Source: Methyloversatilis discipulorum (lineage in GTDB: Bacteria; Pseudomonadota; Gammaproteobacteria; Burkholderiales; Rhodocyclaceae). Taken from it: DNA of 64,000 nucleotides. The stretch lies in assembly GCF_018780585.1 (NCBI RefSeq), contig NZ_JADMJL010000017.1, positions 17,045-81,044 on the forward strand, given 5' to 3'. The translations under genes and the position numbers were made by a program. The notes under the pieces are model-generated. The model saw only the letters and a program-made list of their open reading frames with translations, made no database searches and was not told the DNA's origin. Shown one piece after another: positions 32,768 through 41,333 of this stretch (position 1 is the first letter of the stretch; each line of letters starts with the position of its first letter).

Positions 32768-33616
32768 TCAGAGTCCGAGAACCTGCTTCGCGTTGCCACC
32801 CATCACCTTGTCGATGACTGACTCCTTGAAGCCGAGCGCGCGGTAGTCTTCGACGGACTGCGCCATCGCACGGAAAGGATAGGAACTGCCAAAGAGCAAC
32901 TGGTCCTGCATGAAGCCATTCGCCGCCTCGACATACAGCGAGCCACCGGGCAGGAAGATGTACATGTCGGCGACGACGAACACGTTGTCCCAGCGGAAGG
33001 CGATGCCCACCATCTCGTTCACGTAGGGCCAGAAGCCGTGATAGCAGACGATCTTGAGCTGAGGAAAATTCTTCGCCACGCGGCCGATCGACGCGGGATC
33101 GGTCAGTTCGAAGCGCGGCGTGGTCGGACCCGACATGATGGTCACCGGCACGCCGAGCGCCTGGCAGGCCTCGTACACCGGATAGAGCTGCGCATCGTCG
33201 GCAGCCACCTGCGGATTGCAGAAGCCGGGTTCGATGTTGATGCCCTTCAGGCCGAGCTTGCCGACCGCGCGCTCGATTTCGTCGGTCGCCGCCTTGATGC
33301 CGCTGGCGTGCGGATCGACCGAGCCGATGCCCACGAGCTCCTTGTGCTCCGACACCATCTTCATGATCTCGTCGTTCGAATGCTTGATCCCCGGTGTGTC
33401 ACGGCCAACCACGACAGCTTGGGCTATCCCCGCTGCGCGGATCTCCTGGACGAAGGAACTGGCGTTCTTCGAGCGGGTGAAATGCAATTCGTCCTGGGAT
33501 CCGGTCCGGCGATTCAGCCACTTCACCACCTCGAACGAGGGGGTGTCCGGCGTTGCGCCATAGAAGTCATGCAGGTAGGAAGGTCTGCTGCGCATGTCGA
33601 TCACGGTCTGGGTCAT
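32768..33616 (-). CDS. Amidohydrolase-2 (ACMSD-like) family protein
   Basis: 282 residues. It has the TIM-barrel layout of metal-dependent hydrolases and decarboxylases: VGIGSVDPH, LKGINIEPGFCNPQ, YEACQALGVPVTIMSG, KIVCYHGFWPYVNEM and LLFGSSYPFRAM. The usual N-terminal HxH is not obvious (IDMRSRPSYLHDFYG instead), so metal binding may be altered. It lies in the same direction as the ABC transporter and oxygenase genes, so a role in processing the sulfonate or a breakdown product is plausible but unproven. Confidence 0.7.
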   Translation of the reverse strand: MTQTVIDMRSRPSYLHDFYGATPDTPSFEVVKWLNRRTGSQDELHFTRSKNASSFVQEIRAAGIAQAVVVGRDTPGIKHSNDEIMKMVSEHKELVGIGSVDPHASGIKAATDEIERAVGKLGLKGINIEPGFCNPQVAADDAQLYPVYEACQALGVPVTIMSGPTTPRFELTDPASIGRVAKNFPQLKIVCYHGFWPYVNEMVGIAFRWDNVFVVADMYIFLPGGSLYVEAANGFMQDQLLFGSSYPFRAMAQSVEDYRALGFKESVIDKVMGGNAKQVLGL

Positions 33617-33784
33617 GGTGTCCGCCTGTCTTGAGTCGTTGAGAGTGGGGCAGAGCCCCGTCCGGCTGTTGCGCGGAAATGCCTTGAGGCGAATCCGCGT
33701 TTTCTTGGCGCGAGCGGTCCCCGCGCGCGTACCGTCAGGCACGCACGTCAAGGTGTTCCGCCGCGCGCCGTGTGGCGCGATGCG

Positions 33785-34678
33785 TCACGCCCTCTGTGAT
33801 CTCCTTGCGTAGGATTCGACGAAGTCGGCCGCCGCCTTGCTGCCGCCGGCGAAGGACCTCATGGCCTCTTCGTGCAGCAGTGACAGCGCGGTCATCTTCA
33901 CTTCATTGGCGCGGTCGCCGAGGAAGAAGTCGGCCAGCTTGCGTGGACGCGGAATGTCCACCTCGATGGTGGCTCTCACCCGGGTCGGGATGTTGCTCAT
34001 GATGATCAGGCGGTCGGCCAGGAACAGCGCCTCGTCGATGTCGGTGGTAACGAAGAAGGTCGTGCGGCGGGACTCCTCGTACAGCGCGGAGTAGTACTCC
34101 CACATCAGTTCCTTCGACATCGCGTCCAGTCCGCGGAACGGCTCGTCGAGGATCATCACTTCAGGGTTGTTGATCATCGCGCGCGCGAGTTCCGCCCGCC
34201 GCTGCATGCCACCGGACAGCTGCATCGGATACTTGCTGCGGAAGTCGCGCAGGCCCACCTTGTCGAGCAGGAACTCGGCGAGATCGCGGGCCTTCTTGTC
34301 GTCCTCACCTCGCGCAATCGGTCCATACATGATGTTGTCGTACGACGTCATCCACGGAAAGAGCGCCGACTCCTGAAACACCACCAGTCGATCCCGACCC
34401 GGCCCGGTGACCGGCTTGCCATTCAGCAGGATGTTGCCCGTCGTCGGCTTCTCGAAACCCGCGAGCAACTTGATCAGGGTGCTCTTGCCGCAGCCGGAGG
34501 GACCGATCATCACGGTGAGCTTGCCGCGCTCGACGTTGAACGAACAGTCCTTCACCACCTTCTTCTCGAACAGCCCCGTGCCGTAGGACTTGCAGACATT
34601 GCTGACGATCATTTCCCCGGCACTGATCGCGATCTTGCTGGTGATCGGCGCCATCGCACCGTGTTGTGCACTTGCCAT
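33785..34678 (-). CDS. ABC importer ATPase 1 (sulfonate/nitrate type), altered switch His
   Basis: 297 residues. Walker A GPSGCGKST, Q-loop VVFQESALFPW, signature LSGGMQRRAELARAM and Walker B VMILDEPF are normal. The switch His is missing: FFVTTDIDEAL stands where VTHD is expected (plus-strand 34036-34055). In a homodimer this would cripple hydrolysis. It pairs with the second ATPase at 35515-36378, whose defect is complementary. It belongs to the importer with two permeases and a binding protein. Confidence 0.88.
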   Translation of the reverse strand: MASAQHGAMAPITSKIAISAGEMIVSNVCKSYGTGLFEKKVVKDCSFNVERGKLTVMIGPSGCGKSTLIKLLAGFEKPTTGNILLNGKPVTGPGRDRLVVFQESALFPWMTSYDNIMYGPIARGEDDKKARDLAEFLLDKVGLRDFRSKYPMQLSGGMQRRAELARAMINNPEVMILDEPFRGLDAMSKELMWEYYSALYEESRRTTFFVTTDIDEALFLADRLIIMSNIPTRVRATIEVDIPRPRKLADFFLGDRANEVKMTALSLLHEEAMRSFAGGSKAAADFVESYARRSQRA

Positions 34679-34689
34679 GATTCGCCTCC

Positions 34690-35511
34690 TTACCGTGTTC
34701 TGAGCCAGGGTGTGAAGAAGCCACCGATGCCGCGCAGAAGCTCGCTGCACGCATAGCCGGCGATGCCGATGCTGATCATTCCGATGACGATCTGCTCATA
34801 GGAGCCGCCGACATAGGAATTCCAGATGAAGAACCCAAGACCGCCGCCCGATCCCCCGCCGCCACCGCCGCCGGAAATCATCTCGGCGGCCACCACCACG
34901 TTCCAGGTGATGCCCATGCCCACCGATGAACCCACCACGATGGACGGCACGGTCGCCGGCAGCACGATGCGCCTGAAGATGTCCCACTGCGACGAGCCCA
35001 TCGCCTGTGCAGACTGGTAGAAGCGCATGTCGATCGACCGCGCACCGCCCAGCACGTTGATCACCACCGTGAAGAAGGCGCCGAGGAAGGTGACGAACGC
35101 AATCGACAGCTCTTCGGTCGGCCAGAAGATGATGGCGACCGGCACCCAGGCAAGCGGCGGTATCGGCCGCAGGATTTCGAACGACGGGAAGGTGATCGAA
35201 TTGAAAGTTCGACTGACCGCCATCAGCAGGCCAAGCGGTATGCCGATCACCATCGCCGCGACGAAGCCGCTCAGTACGCGCATCAGGCTCAGGTACCAGC
35301 TCTGCCAGTAGCCGGTATCACCCAGCAGGTCCCACCACACCGACAGCACGCTGGTCGGCGGCGGTACCAGCCCGATCCAGGGCATCGTGAAGCCCGCCCA
35401 TTCCTTCGACCGCGATCCCGCCTCCCACAGAATCAGGAAAACGGTGATCGACACGATGGCGCGCAGCGTCGTGCGACTGAACAGCGAACGCCGTATCTTC
35501 TTCATGTTCAT
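34690..35511 (-). CDS. ABC importer permease 1 with poly-Gly loop
   Basis: 273 residues, about six membrane spans. The coupling motif EILRPIPPLAWVPVAIIFWP and LPATVPSIVVGSSVGMGITW are typical of the nitrate/sulfonate/taurine permease (SsuC/NrtB) family. The loop after AAEMIS is expanded to seven Gly, Ser, three Gly (34841-34874), where relatives have about four Gly; this looks like trinucleotide slippage. It lies 11 bp upstream of ATPase 1 and 3 bp after ATPase 2. Confidence 0.87.
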   Translation of the reverse strand: MNMKKIRRSLFSRTTLRAIVSITVFLILWEAGSRSKEWAGFTMPWIGLVPPPTSVLSVWWDLLGDTGYWQSWYLSLMRVLSGFVAAMVIGIPLGLLMAVSRTFNSITFPSFEILRPIPPLAWVPVAIIFWPTEELSIAFVTFLGAFFTVVINVLGGARSIDMRFYQSAQAMGSSQWDIFRRIVLPATVPSIVVGSSVGMGITWNVVVAAEMISGGGGGGGSGGGLGFFIWNSYVGGSYEQIVIGMISIGIAGYACSELLRGIGGFFTPWLRTR

Positions 35512-35514
35512 TGC

Positions 35515-36378
35515 TCAGCCCTCCTTCTCGCCGGAAGCAAAGGACTTGCGCGCCTCTTCATGCACGACCGACGCGGTTTCCTCGAGCAGTTCGCGGAAAC
35601 GCGGGCTGGTCAGCACGCTGTAGTCCCGCGGATGCGGTATGTCGACCTCGAGCACCTTCTTCGGGCGACACGGCCGCGTCGTCATGATCACCAGCTTGTG
35701 GCCGAGGAAGATCGCCTCTTCCAGGTCGTGGGTAATGAAGAAGATGGTCACCTTGTTCTTGTAATAGATGTCGAGCAGCGACTCGTGCATCACCGACCGG
35801 GTCAGCGAATCGAGCGCCCGGTAGGGCTCGTCGAACAGCAGCACCTTGGGGTCGTTCATCAGTGCGCGCACGATCTCGACCCGTCGCCTCAGGCCCGATG
35901 ACACCTCACCCGGATAGTTGTGCTCGGTGCCGCTGAGGCCCGCATCGGCCATCATGCTGCGCGCCTTCTCGATGATCTCTTTCTTGCTCAGCTTGCCCTG
36001 CATCATCGGGCCGAAGGCAACGTTCTCGAGATTCGTCTTCCACGGGAACAGCGCGCCGTTCTGGAACACCACGATGCGGTCGGCACCCGGGTCTGCCTTC
36101 GGCTTGCCAGGACCGCAGAGCATCTCTCCATCCATGTAGATGGCGCCCGAGGTGATGTCGTGGAAGCCGGCGATCGCGTTCAGCAGCGACGTCTTCCCGC
36201 AGCCGGACGGCCCGACGATCATGCAGATCTCGCCCGCCTTGATGTCCAGCGTGCAGTGATCGACCGCCATGACTGCGGCCCCCTCGGGGTCGTAGATCTT
36301 GACCACGTCGTCGATGCGGATCGCCCCGTAGCGCGCCTCGTTGCCCTGCGTACGTACCTTCTCAAGCACAGCACTCAT
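35515..36378 (-). CDS. ABC importer ATPase 2, degenerate signature motif
   Basis: 287 residues. Walker A GPSGCGKTS, Q-loop VVFQNGALFPW, Walker B VLLFDEPY and a proper switch His (FFITHDLEEAI) are present, but the LSGGQ signature reads VSSGL (about 35888-35902). With ATPase 1 it would form one canonical site (its Walker A and His with LSGGM of the partner) and one degenerate site. The start overlaps the permease 2 stop (TGATG), with GGGAGGT upstream. Confidence 0.88.
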   Translation of the reverse strand: MSAVLEKVRTQGNEARYGAIRIDDVVKIYDPEGAAVMAVDHCTLDIKAGEICMIVGPSGCGKTSLLNAIAGFHDITSGAIYMDGEMLCGPGKPKADPGADRIVVFQNGALFPWKTNLENVAFGPMMQGKLSKKEIIEKARSMMADAGLSGTEHNYPGEVSSGLRRRVEIVRALMNDPKVLLFDEPYRALDSLTRSVMHESLLDIYYKNKVTIFFITHDLEEAIFLGHKLVIMTTRPCRPKKVLEVDIPHPRDYSVLTSPRFRELLEETASVVHEEARKSFASGEKEG

Positions 36379-37730
36379 CACCGACCTCCCAGAGCCATTT
36401 CACGCAGACGCCACTGCATCATGTAGTTGCCGGCAACCCGGACCATCGCACTCGTCGTGTAGCCGACGATGCCAAGAGTCACCATGCCGATGATGATGGT
36501 GGGGTATCTGACCATCGTGTAGGACGTGTTGATCACGTAGCCCAGTCCGTACTGCCCGGACACCATCTCACCAGCCACCAGCGAGAACCACGCGACACCG
36601 ACCGATATCTGCAGTCCGGTAAACACGTAGGGCATGGAGCCCGGCACGATCACTTCCTTGAATACCTGCCAGCGATTCGCCCCGAGACAGCAGGCGGCAC
36701 GCGTGTAGGACTCGTCGATCGACTCCACACCGAGCATCGTGTTGAGTGCGGTCGCAAAGAAGGAGGCGAGGAAGGTGAGGAAGATGACGGGCGTCTCGCT
36801 GCCGGAGAACATGATGATGGCCAGCGGCACCCATGCGAGGATCGGGATCGGACGGAGCAGTTCGAATACCGGGAACACGTATTCGCGGAAGCTGCGCGAC
36901 CATCCCAGGAACAGCCCCAGCGGCACCCCGAGCGCGGTCGCCAGCAGGAAGGCGATGGCCACGCGCCGTATGCTCACCCAGATGTGCTGGTAGTACTCAG
37001 CCGTGTAGATCGACATGCCATAGACCGGATCCTCGGCGAACCACTCCTTCACCACCGTAGTCAGGCCCGGCAGATCCTCGAAGCGCGGCAGCTTGAGCAC
37101 TTCCACCGTCAGGTACCAGAAGCCCAGCATCAGCGCGAAGCCCACCATCATCAGGTAGGGGTCAGGGCTCCTGAGCCACTCGCCAGCCCGGTACATGGTC
37201 AGTGTCCACGCCGAGGCCGTCTGCGGCTCCGCCTCGTTCGAGGCGGGTGTACGCGTGTCCCCCACCTTGGACAGGGTGGTCGGCACGCGCTCGGACACCG
37301 ACGGCGGGAGGTAGTACTGCTGACTGATGAGCTGGGAAAAGCTCTTCAGCGCCGCCTCACCGAAATTGACGTCCTTGCGCAGAAGTTCCAGCAGGCGCGC
37401 GCCGTCGATCTTCAGGACTTCGGCCGCCTCGATACAGGCGACGTCGGCAAGCCGCACCTTCTCGCCCTCGAGTATCGCGGCCCAGCCGAAGACATCGCCG
37501 ACCTGCAGTTCCTTCTCATGCACACGCGCCTTGATGTCCGGATCGATCCGGTGCGCCACCCGGCCCGAAACCAGTACGTAGACCTCTTCGGCCGGCTGAC
37601 CAGCCCCGTAGATGACCTCACCCGCCTTGAAGACCTCATGTCTCGAGATCTCGGCAATGCCGTCCAGCGTTTCCGGCGACACGACCTGGAAGGGCAAGGT
37701 CCGCTTCAGCAAGCGTTCGACTTGTTCCAT
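36378..37730 (-). CDS. Crp-like sensor domain fused to ABC permease 2
   Basis: 450 residues. Residues 1-130 are a cyclic-nucleotide-binding-like domain (FKAGEVIYGAGQPAEEVYVL, VSGRVAH, GDVFGWAAILEGE, VLKIDGARLLELL) with no helix-turn-helix. A short linker leads to a permease from about residue 185 with EYVFPVFELLRPIPILAWVP and LVAGEMVSGQYGLGYVIN. The Glu that holds the ribose of cAMP in Crp is Trp here (W83). The sensor end would face the cytoplasm and could gate transport. ATG 37730 with GAGGG upstream is preferred to 37742. The fusion is unusual; I know of no characterised example. Confidence 0.85.
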   Translation of the reverse strand: MEQVERLLKRTLPFQVVSPETLDGIAEISRHEVFKAGEVIYGAGQPAEEVYVLVSGRVAHRIDPDIKARVHEKELQVGDVFGWAAILEGEKVRLADVACIEAAEVLKIDGARLLELLRKDVNFGEAALKSFSQLISQQYYLPPSVSERVPTTLSKVGDTRTPASNEAEPQTASAWTLTMYRAGEWLRSPDPYLMMVGFALMLGFWYLTVEVLKLPRFEDLPGLTTVVKEWFAEDPVYGMSIYTAEYYQHIWVSIRRVAIAFLLATALGVPLGLFLGWSRSFREYVFPVFELLRPIPILAWVPLAIIMFSGSETPVIFLTFLASFFATALNTMLGVESIDESYTRAACCLGANRWQVFKEVIVPGSMPYVFTGLQISVGVAWFSLVAGEMVSGQYGLGYVINTSYTMVRYPTIIIGMVTLGIVGYTTSAMVRVAGNYMMQWRLREMALGGR

Positions 37731-37777
37731 GTTCCCTCGCATTCAACGTGTGACGCGTCCGCCCCGTGCGGACGCGC

Positions 37778-38917
37778 TCAGTTACCCTTGTAGGCCGATT
37801 CCGGCAGCGCCTTGACCGCACCGATCGGCGAGGTCAGTCCGCGCTCCTTCAGAACGGCCTGGGTGAACTCGGGCATCACGGCTTCCGGGCGAAGCTTGTC
37901 GACGTTGATGCTCTTGATGGCGAACAGGAAGGCGGTGGCATCGGTGATGAGTGCCTGCACCTCGGGCGTGATCGTGAAGGGAAGCAGCAGGCGCTGATCG
38001 ACACCACCGGCGCTGTCCGGATAGCGCAGGAACATCGATGACCAGAGCGCACGCTCGGTAAAACCGGTGGTCTGCTCCATCGCCATGCGGGCGATTTCCT
38101 GCGCGTTGGCGGGGTCAGCGAGGAAGAGCTGGGCATCGAGCTCCGCGTTCAGCCAGGCTTTGACCACGTCAGGACGGGTGCGGATGAGGTCCTCGCGCAT
38201 GGTGAGAAAGCCACCGTCACTTTCGTCCACTGTCGTTCCGGACGCGACGCGCTTCGCCAAACCTTCCTGCACCAGGCGGGACGCCGTCGGCTCCCACACC
38301 ACCGCAGCGTCCAGCTTGCCGGCGCGGAAGCCGCTGGTGATGACTTCGATGTTTTGATTCAGATAGGCGCCCGGAGTGATGCTCTCCTTCTTGAAGGTCT
38401 CCTGCGCGAAGCGGTCCGTGCAGCTGCCCTTGGGTACCGCCACGTTCTTTCCGTTGAGCCACTTCAGCGCTTCCTTGGAGGATGCGAAGTTGGGCGCGTC
38501 CTTGCGAGCGAGAAAGATGTTGCACTGGTCCTTGCCCAGGCCGAGCGCCGCGACGATGCGGATGTCGGCGACCTGCTGCTTGGTCGTCGATACGATGCCC
38601 GGCATGTCACCGACGTAACCGATGTGCTGCTTGCCGGCGAGCATCGCATTGACGACGACCGCACCCTGGAGGCCCACCGCGAAGTCGACCTTCGAGCCCT
38701 TGGGCAGGTACTTCTCGTAGAACTTCTTGCCGCGCATGACGACACCCGACCACGACTCCGTGTAGTAGGGCTGGTAGCCCACCACCAGCTTCACCGGTTC
38801 GCCCACCTTGCCGAAGTTGATGTCGCCGGCCTGCGCGACGCCACCTGTCAGCGCACACGCCGCCGCTGCGAGCAGCGTCGACACCATCCTGCATACCCGA
38901 TTCCTGAGATTACCCAT
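37778..38917 (-). CDS. ABC importer periplasmic binding protein (sulfonate/nitrate type)
   Basis: 379 residues with a Sec signal (MVSTLLAAAACALTGGVAQA). The mature protein has KLVVGYQPYYTESWSGVVMR, VGLQGAVVVNAMLAGKQHIG, NVAVPKGSCTDRFAQETFKK and AAVVWEPTASRLVQEGLA, matching the SsuA/NrtA/MsmE class that binds small anions. It should deliver the sulfonate to the two permeases. AGGAGAG precedes the ATG. A 123-bp gap separates it from the ferredoxin gene, so it may have its own promoter. Confidence 0.85.
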   Translation of the reverse strand: MGNLRNRVCRMVSTLLAAAACALTGGVAQAGDINFGKVGEPVKLVVGYQPYYTESWSGVVMRGKKFYEKYLPKGSKVDFAVGLQGAVVVNAMLAGKQHIGYVGDMPGIVSTTKQQVADIRIVAALGLGKDQCNIFLARKDAPNFASSKEALKWLNGKNVAVPKGSCTDRFAQETFKKESITPGAYLNQNIEVITSGFRAGKLDAAVVWEPTASRLVQEGLAKRVASGTTVDESDGGFLTMREDLIRTRPDVVKAWLNAELDAQLFLADPANAQEIARMAMEQTTGFTERALWSSMFLRYPDSAGGVDQRLLLPFTITPEVQALITDATAFLFAIKSINVDKLRPEAVMPEFTQAVLKERGLTSPIGAVKALPESAYKGN

Positions 38918-39040
38918 GGCAAACTCTCCTCCTGATTGTTGGTATGGACATCGAAGTCTCCGCACTGCCACATCACTGCATCTGCATACCCTCGCCTCCG
39001 TTCCTTCCGGACACTTCGGGACCGTCTGTCCGGTCCGGTA

Positions 39041-39766
39041 CTAACTGTTCTGAGGTCCTGTCGTATGGCGCGCGACCAGCGTCGCCAGCCGTCGCATCAC
39101 CATCAGCCCCGAGGTCGGATCGGCTTCCAGCGCATCCAGCATCGCTTCGCCGTTCAATCGCAACAGCACCGAGTCCTCATGGCAGACGGCGCGGGCAATG
39201 CGGCGGGGATGCTGCTCCAGCAGAGCCGCCCAGCCGAACACTTCGCCCTTGCGCAACATGAAGCCCGCGAGCCGCGTGCGGTCGTCGCGCCCTATCGTGA
39301 ATTCCACGCGCCCCGACTCGAGCACGTAGAGGTCATCCGCCGGGTCATCGACCTCGTAGATCACCGTGCCCGCGGAGAGCTGCTCCCGTCGGGCCAACCC
39401 CTCCAGCCGCTCGAGCGACGCAGCGGAGACGTCCTTCAACATGTCCACCGCCTTGAGCGCACTCGACTGCAGTACGAAGATCTCGCCCTCGCTGACCTCC
39501 ACCTCGTACTTCTCGAGCGGCGCCTCCGCCAGGCCGACGGCTTCGCCGGTCCGGATGTCCCACTGCCACAGATGCTGGTGACAGGTGAGCAACTGGCCGT
39601 CGAAGTACCCTTCGTCGAGGCACACGTCCTGGTGTGGACACAGCCCCTGATACGCGTGGAAGCACTCGCCGGCATTCACCACGAGGATCTTCATGCCCTC
39701 GATGTCGTAGCTCTTCATCCCGTTGTCCGGGACGTCCGACGCACTGCAGATTCGCTGTTTTTGCAT
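39041..39766 (-). CDS. Rieske ferredoxin fused to a Crp-like sensor domain
   Basis: 241 residues. Residues 1-100 are a Rieske [2Fe-2S] ferredoxin: C43-P-H45 and C62-HQ-H65 with 16 residues between, in a context (DGQLLTCHQHLWQWDIRTGE) like TmoC and MsmC, the ferredoxins of toluene and methanesulfonate monooxygenase. Residues about 105-235 form a second domain (AGTVIYEVDDPADDLYVLES, GRVEFTI, GEVFGWAALLEQ, VLLRLNGEAM) like a cyclic-nucleotide-binding fold with Trp (W179) replacing the cAMP Glu. It should pass electrons from the reductase to the oxygenase, perhaps modulated by the extra domain. I know of no described example of this fusion. Confidence 0.85.
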   Translation of the reverse strand: MQKQRICSASDVPDNGMKSYDIEGMKILVVNAGECFHAYQGLCPHQDVCLDEGYFDGQLLTCHQHLWQWDIRTGEAVGLAEAPLEKYEVEVSEGEIFVLQSSALKAVDMLKDVSAASLERLEGLARREQLSAGTVIYEVDDPADDLYVLESGRVEFTIGRDDRTRLAGFMLRKGEVFGWAALLEQHPRRIARAVCHEDSVLLRLNGEAMLDALEADPTSGLMVMRRLATLVARHTTGPQNS

Positions 39767-39776
39767 ACCGGCGGTC

Positions 39777-40817
39777 CTAGCTGAATTTGTCGTACCGGAT
39801 GTTGTCTGCGGTGACGCGCGACAGCAGCAGCATCCGGATCGAGGCATCGACCGCCGGTGGCGGCCCAGCAAGATAGGCAATGACGTTGCCCAGACGTCCC
39901 ACCATGTGCCGCTTGGCCACCTCGTGAACGAAGCCGCGATCGAAGCGGATCAGCGGGTAATCGTTCACCAGCGAGGACGGCGGGTCCTCATCGCTCAAGG
40001 CGACGGTGACGGCGAGTCCCTCGCCACAGACGCGACGCAGGCGCGTGAACTCGTCGAGAAAGTACACATCGCGAGACGTACGAACGCCGAAGAACACGTC
40101 GCCCGCGTGCCGACTGAAGTACTCATCCTGCTCGGCGCGCGAAAGGATGGACATGACGCCGGCGATGCCGCTGCCGCCGGCGATGCACAGCAAATCGCGT
40201 CCAAGGCTGGGGTAGAAGGTTGCGTGCCCCAGCGGGCCGAACAGCGATACACGGGTACCGACGCGCGACGAGGCGTCGAACAGCCAGTTCGAGAGCACGC
40301 CGTCCGGCTTGCGCCGGACGACGAAGCGCAAGGTGCGCGCATGACGATCGAAATTGACCATCGACCAGCCGCGCATGCCTTCGACCTCGTCGACACCGAG
40401 CAGCACGAACTGGCCGGCGTCGAACTCCACCGGTGCGTCCGTTTCGACATCGATCAGCATCACGTCGTGCGTGAGCATCCCTGTCGAGGCGATGCGCCCG
40501 GCGCCTGCGCAAGGCACGCAGGAGCCGGTGTCCATCATCTGTACGAAGGCGGGCACCTCGGCCACGACATCGGTCCGGGCCACGCACTGACACATCAGGA
40601 ACTCGTCGGCCGACTTCAGGCTCTTGCGCCCGGGCGCATCAGGCCAGGCGTCATCGATGTCGCCGGACACCCGCTTCGCCTTGCAGGTGCCACAGGTTCC
40701 ACTGGCACATTCGTAGGGAAGTGCGATGCCCCGCGCCAGACCGCCGTGCAGGATCTTCTCGCCCGGTGAAGCTTCGAACAGATGCGTGCGGTTTCGTGCG
40801 TTGACCTGGATTTTCAT
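39777..40817 (-). CDS. Oxygenase reductase component (2Fe-2S, FAD, NAD)
   Basis: 346 residues. The N-terminal plant-type ferredoxin has C-ASGT-C-GT-C and a fourth Cys in FLMCQC. An FAD domain follows (RGWSMVNF as the RxYS motif), then a NAD domain with CIAGGSGIAGVMSIL. This is the architecture of MsmD-like reductases, which move electrons from NADH to the Rieske ferredoxin. ATG 40817 is preferred. It lies 10 bp before the ferredoxin gene and 19 bp after the beta subunit. Confidence 0.88.
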   Translation of the reverse strand: MKIQVNARNRTHLFEASPGEKILHGGLARGIALPYECASGTCGTCKAKRVSGDIDDAWPDAPGRKSLKSADEFLMCQCVARTDVVAEVPAFVQMMDTGSCVPCAGAGRIASTGMLTHDVMLIDVETDAPVEFDAGQFVLLGVDEVEGMRGWSMVNFDRHARTLRFVVRRKPDGVLSNWLFDASSRVGTRVSLFGPLGHATFYPSLGRDLLCIAGGSGIAGVMSILSRAEQDEYFSRHAGDVFFGVRTSRDVYFLDEFTRLRRVCGEGLAVTVALSDEDPPSSLVNDYPLIRFDRGFVHEVAKRHMVGRLGNVIAYLAGPPPAVDASIRMLLLSRVTADNIRYDKFS

Positions 40818-40836
40818 GTCGTGTCCCCGGCCGAGG

Positions 40837-41298
40837 TCAGAACGGAATGTGATAGCCGTAGCCAAGCAGCCGCGTATCGAGGCGCACGTTCCGACTGCGC
40901 AAAGCCGGGCCGTCATGGCCGAGCGTCACCTTGTCGTACAGCTTGCCTACCGCGAACAGCTCGGTCTCGCCACCATCGAGCGTGGTGCGGAACACCTCGA
41001 TCGTGCTGGTGACGCTCGCCTCCTCCGCCGACTCATCAATGTCCACCAGGCAGACATTGATGTGGCGACTGATCGGCGACTTGTCGCTGTTGTGCCGATG
41101 CAGGTTCTCGAACAGCGACTTCATTCCGGCCTTGTCATGCTCCAGCCACGTCATGTCCTTGCGGATCTCGGGGCTGTATGCGGTGATGCGGTACTGGTAA
41201 TCCGGCGCACACAGGTCGAGATAGCCCTTGAAATCGCGCTCGTCCATGATCAGACCGGATCTGTGGATGAGTTCGGTAATGGCGGTTCTGGTATCCAC
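40837..41298 (-). CDS. Rieske oxygenase small (beta) subunit
   Basis: 153 residues with the cone-shaped NTF2-like fold of ring-hydroxylating dioxygenase beta subunits: YLDLCAPDYQYRITAYSPE, RHINVCLVDIDESAEEASVT and LFAVGKLYDKVTL. It has a structural role in the alpha3beta3 oxygenase. The start is the GTG at 41298, with GAGAGGG seven bases upstream. The size is similar to MsmB (about 20 kDa). Confidence 0.83.
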   Translation of the reverse strand: MDTRTAITELIHRSGLIMDERDFKGYLDLCAPDYQYRITAYSPEIRKDMTWLEHDKAGMKSLFENLHRHNSDKSPISRHINVCLVDIDESAEEASVTSTIEVFRTTLDGGETELFAVGKLYDKVTLGHDGPALRSRNVRLDTRLLGYGYHIPF

Positions 41299-41333
41299 GC
41301 TTGCCCTCTCGTATCGGTTCGGTTGATCAGGAG

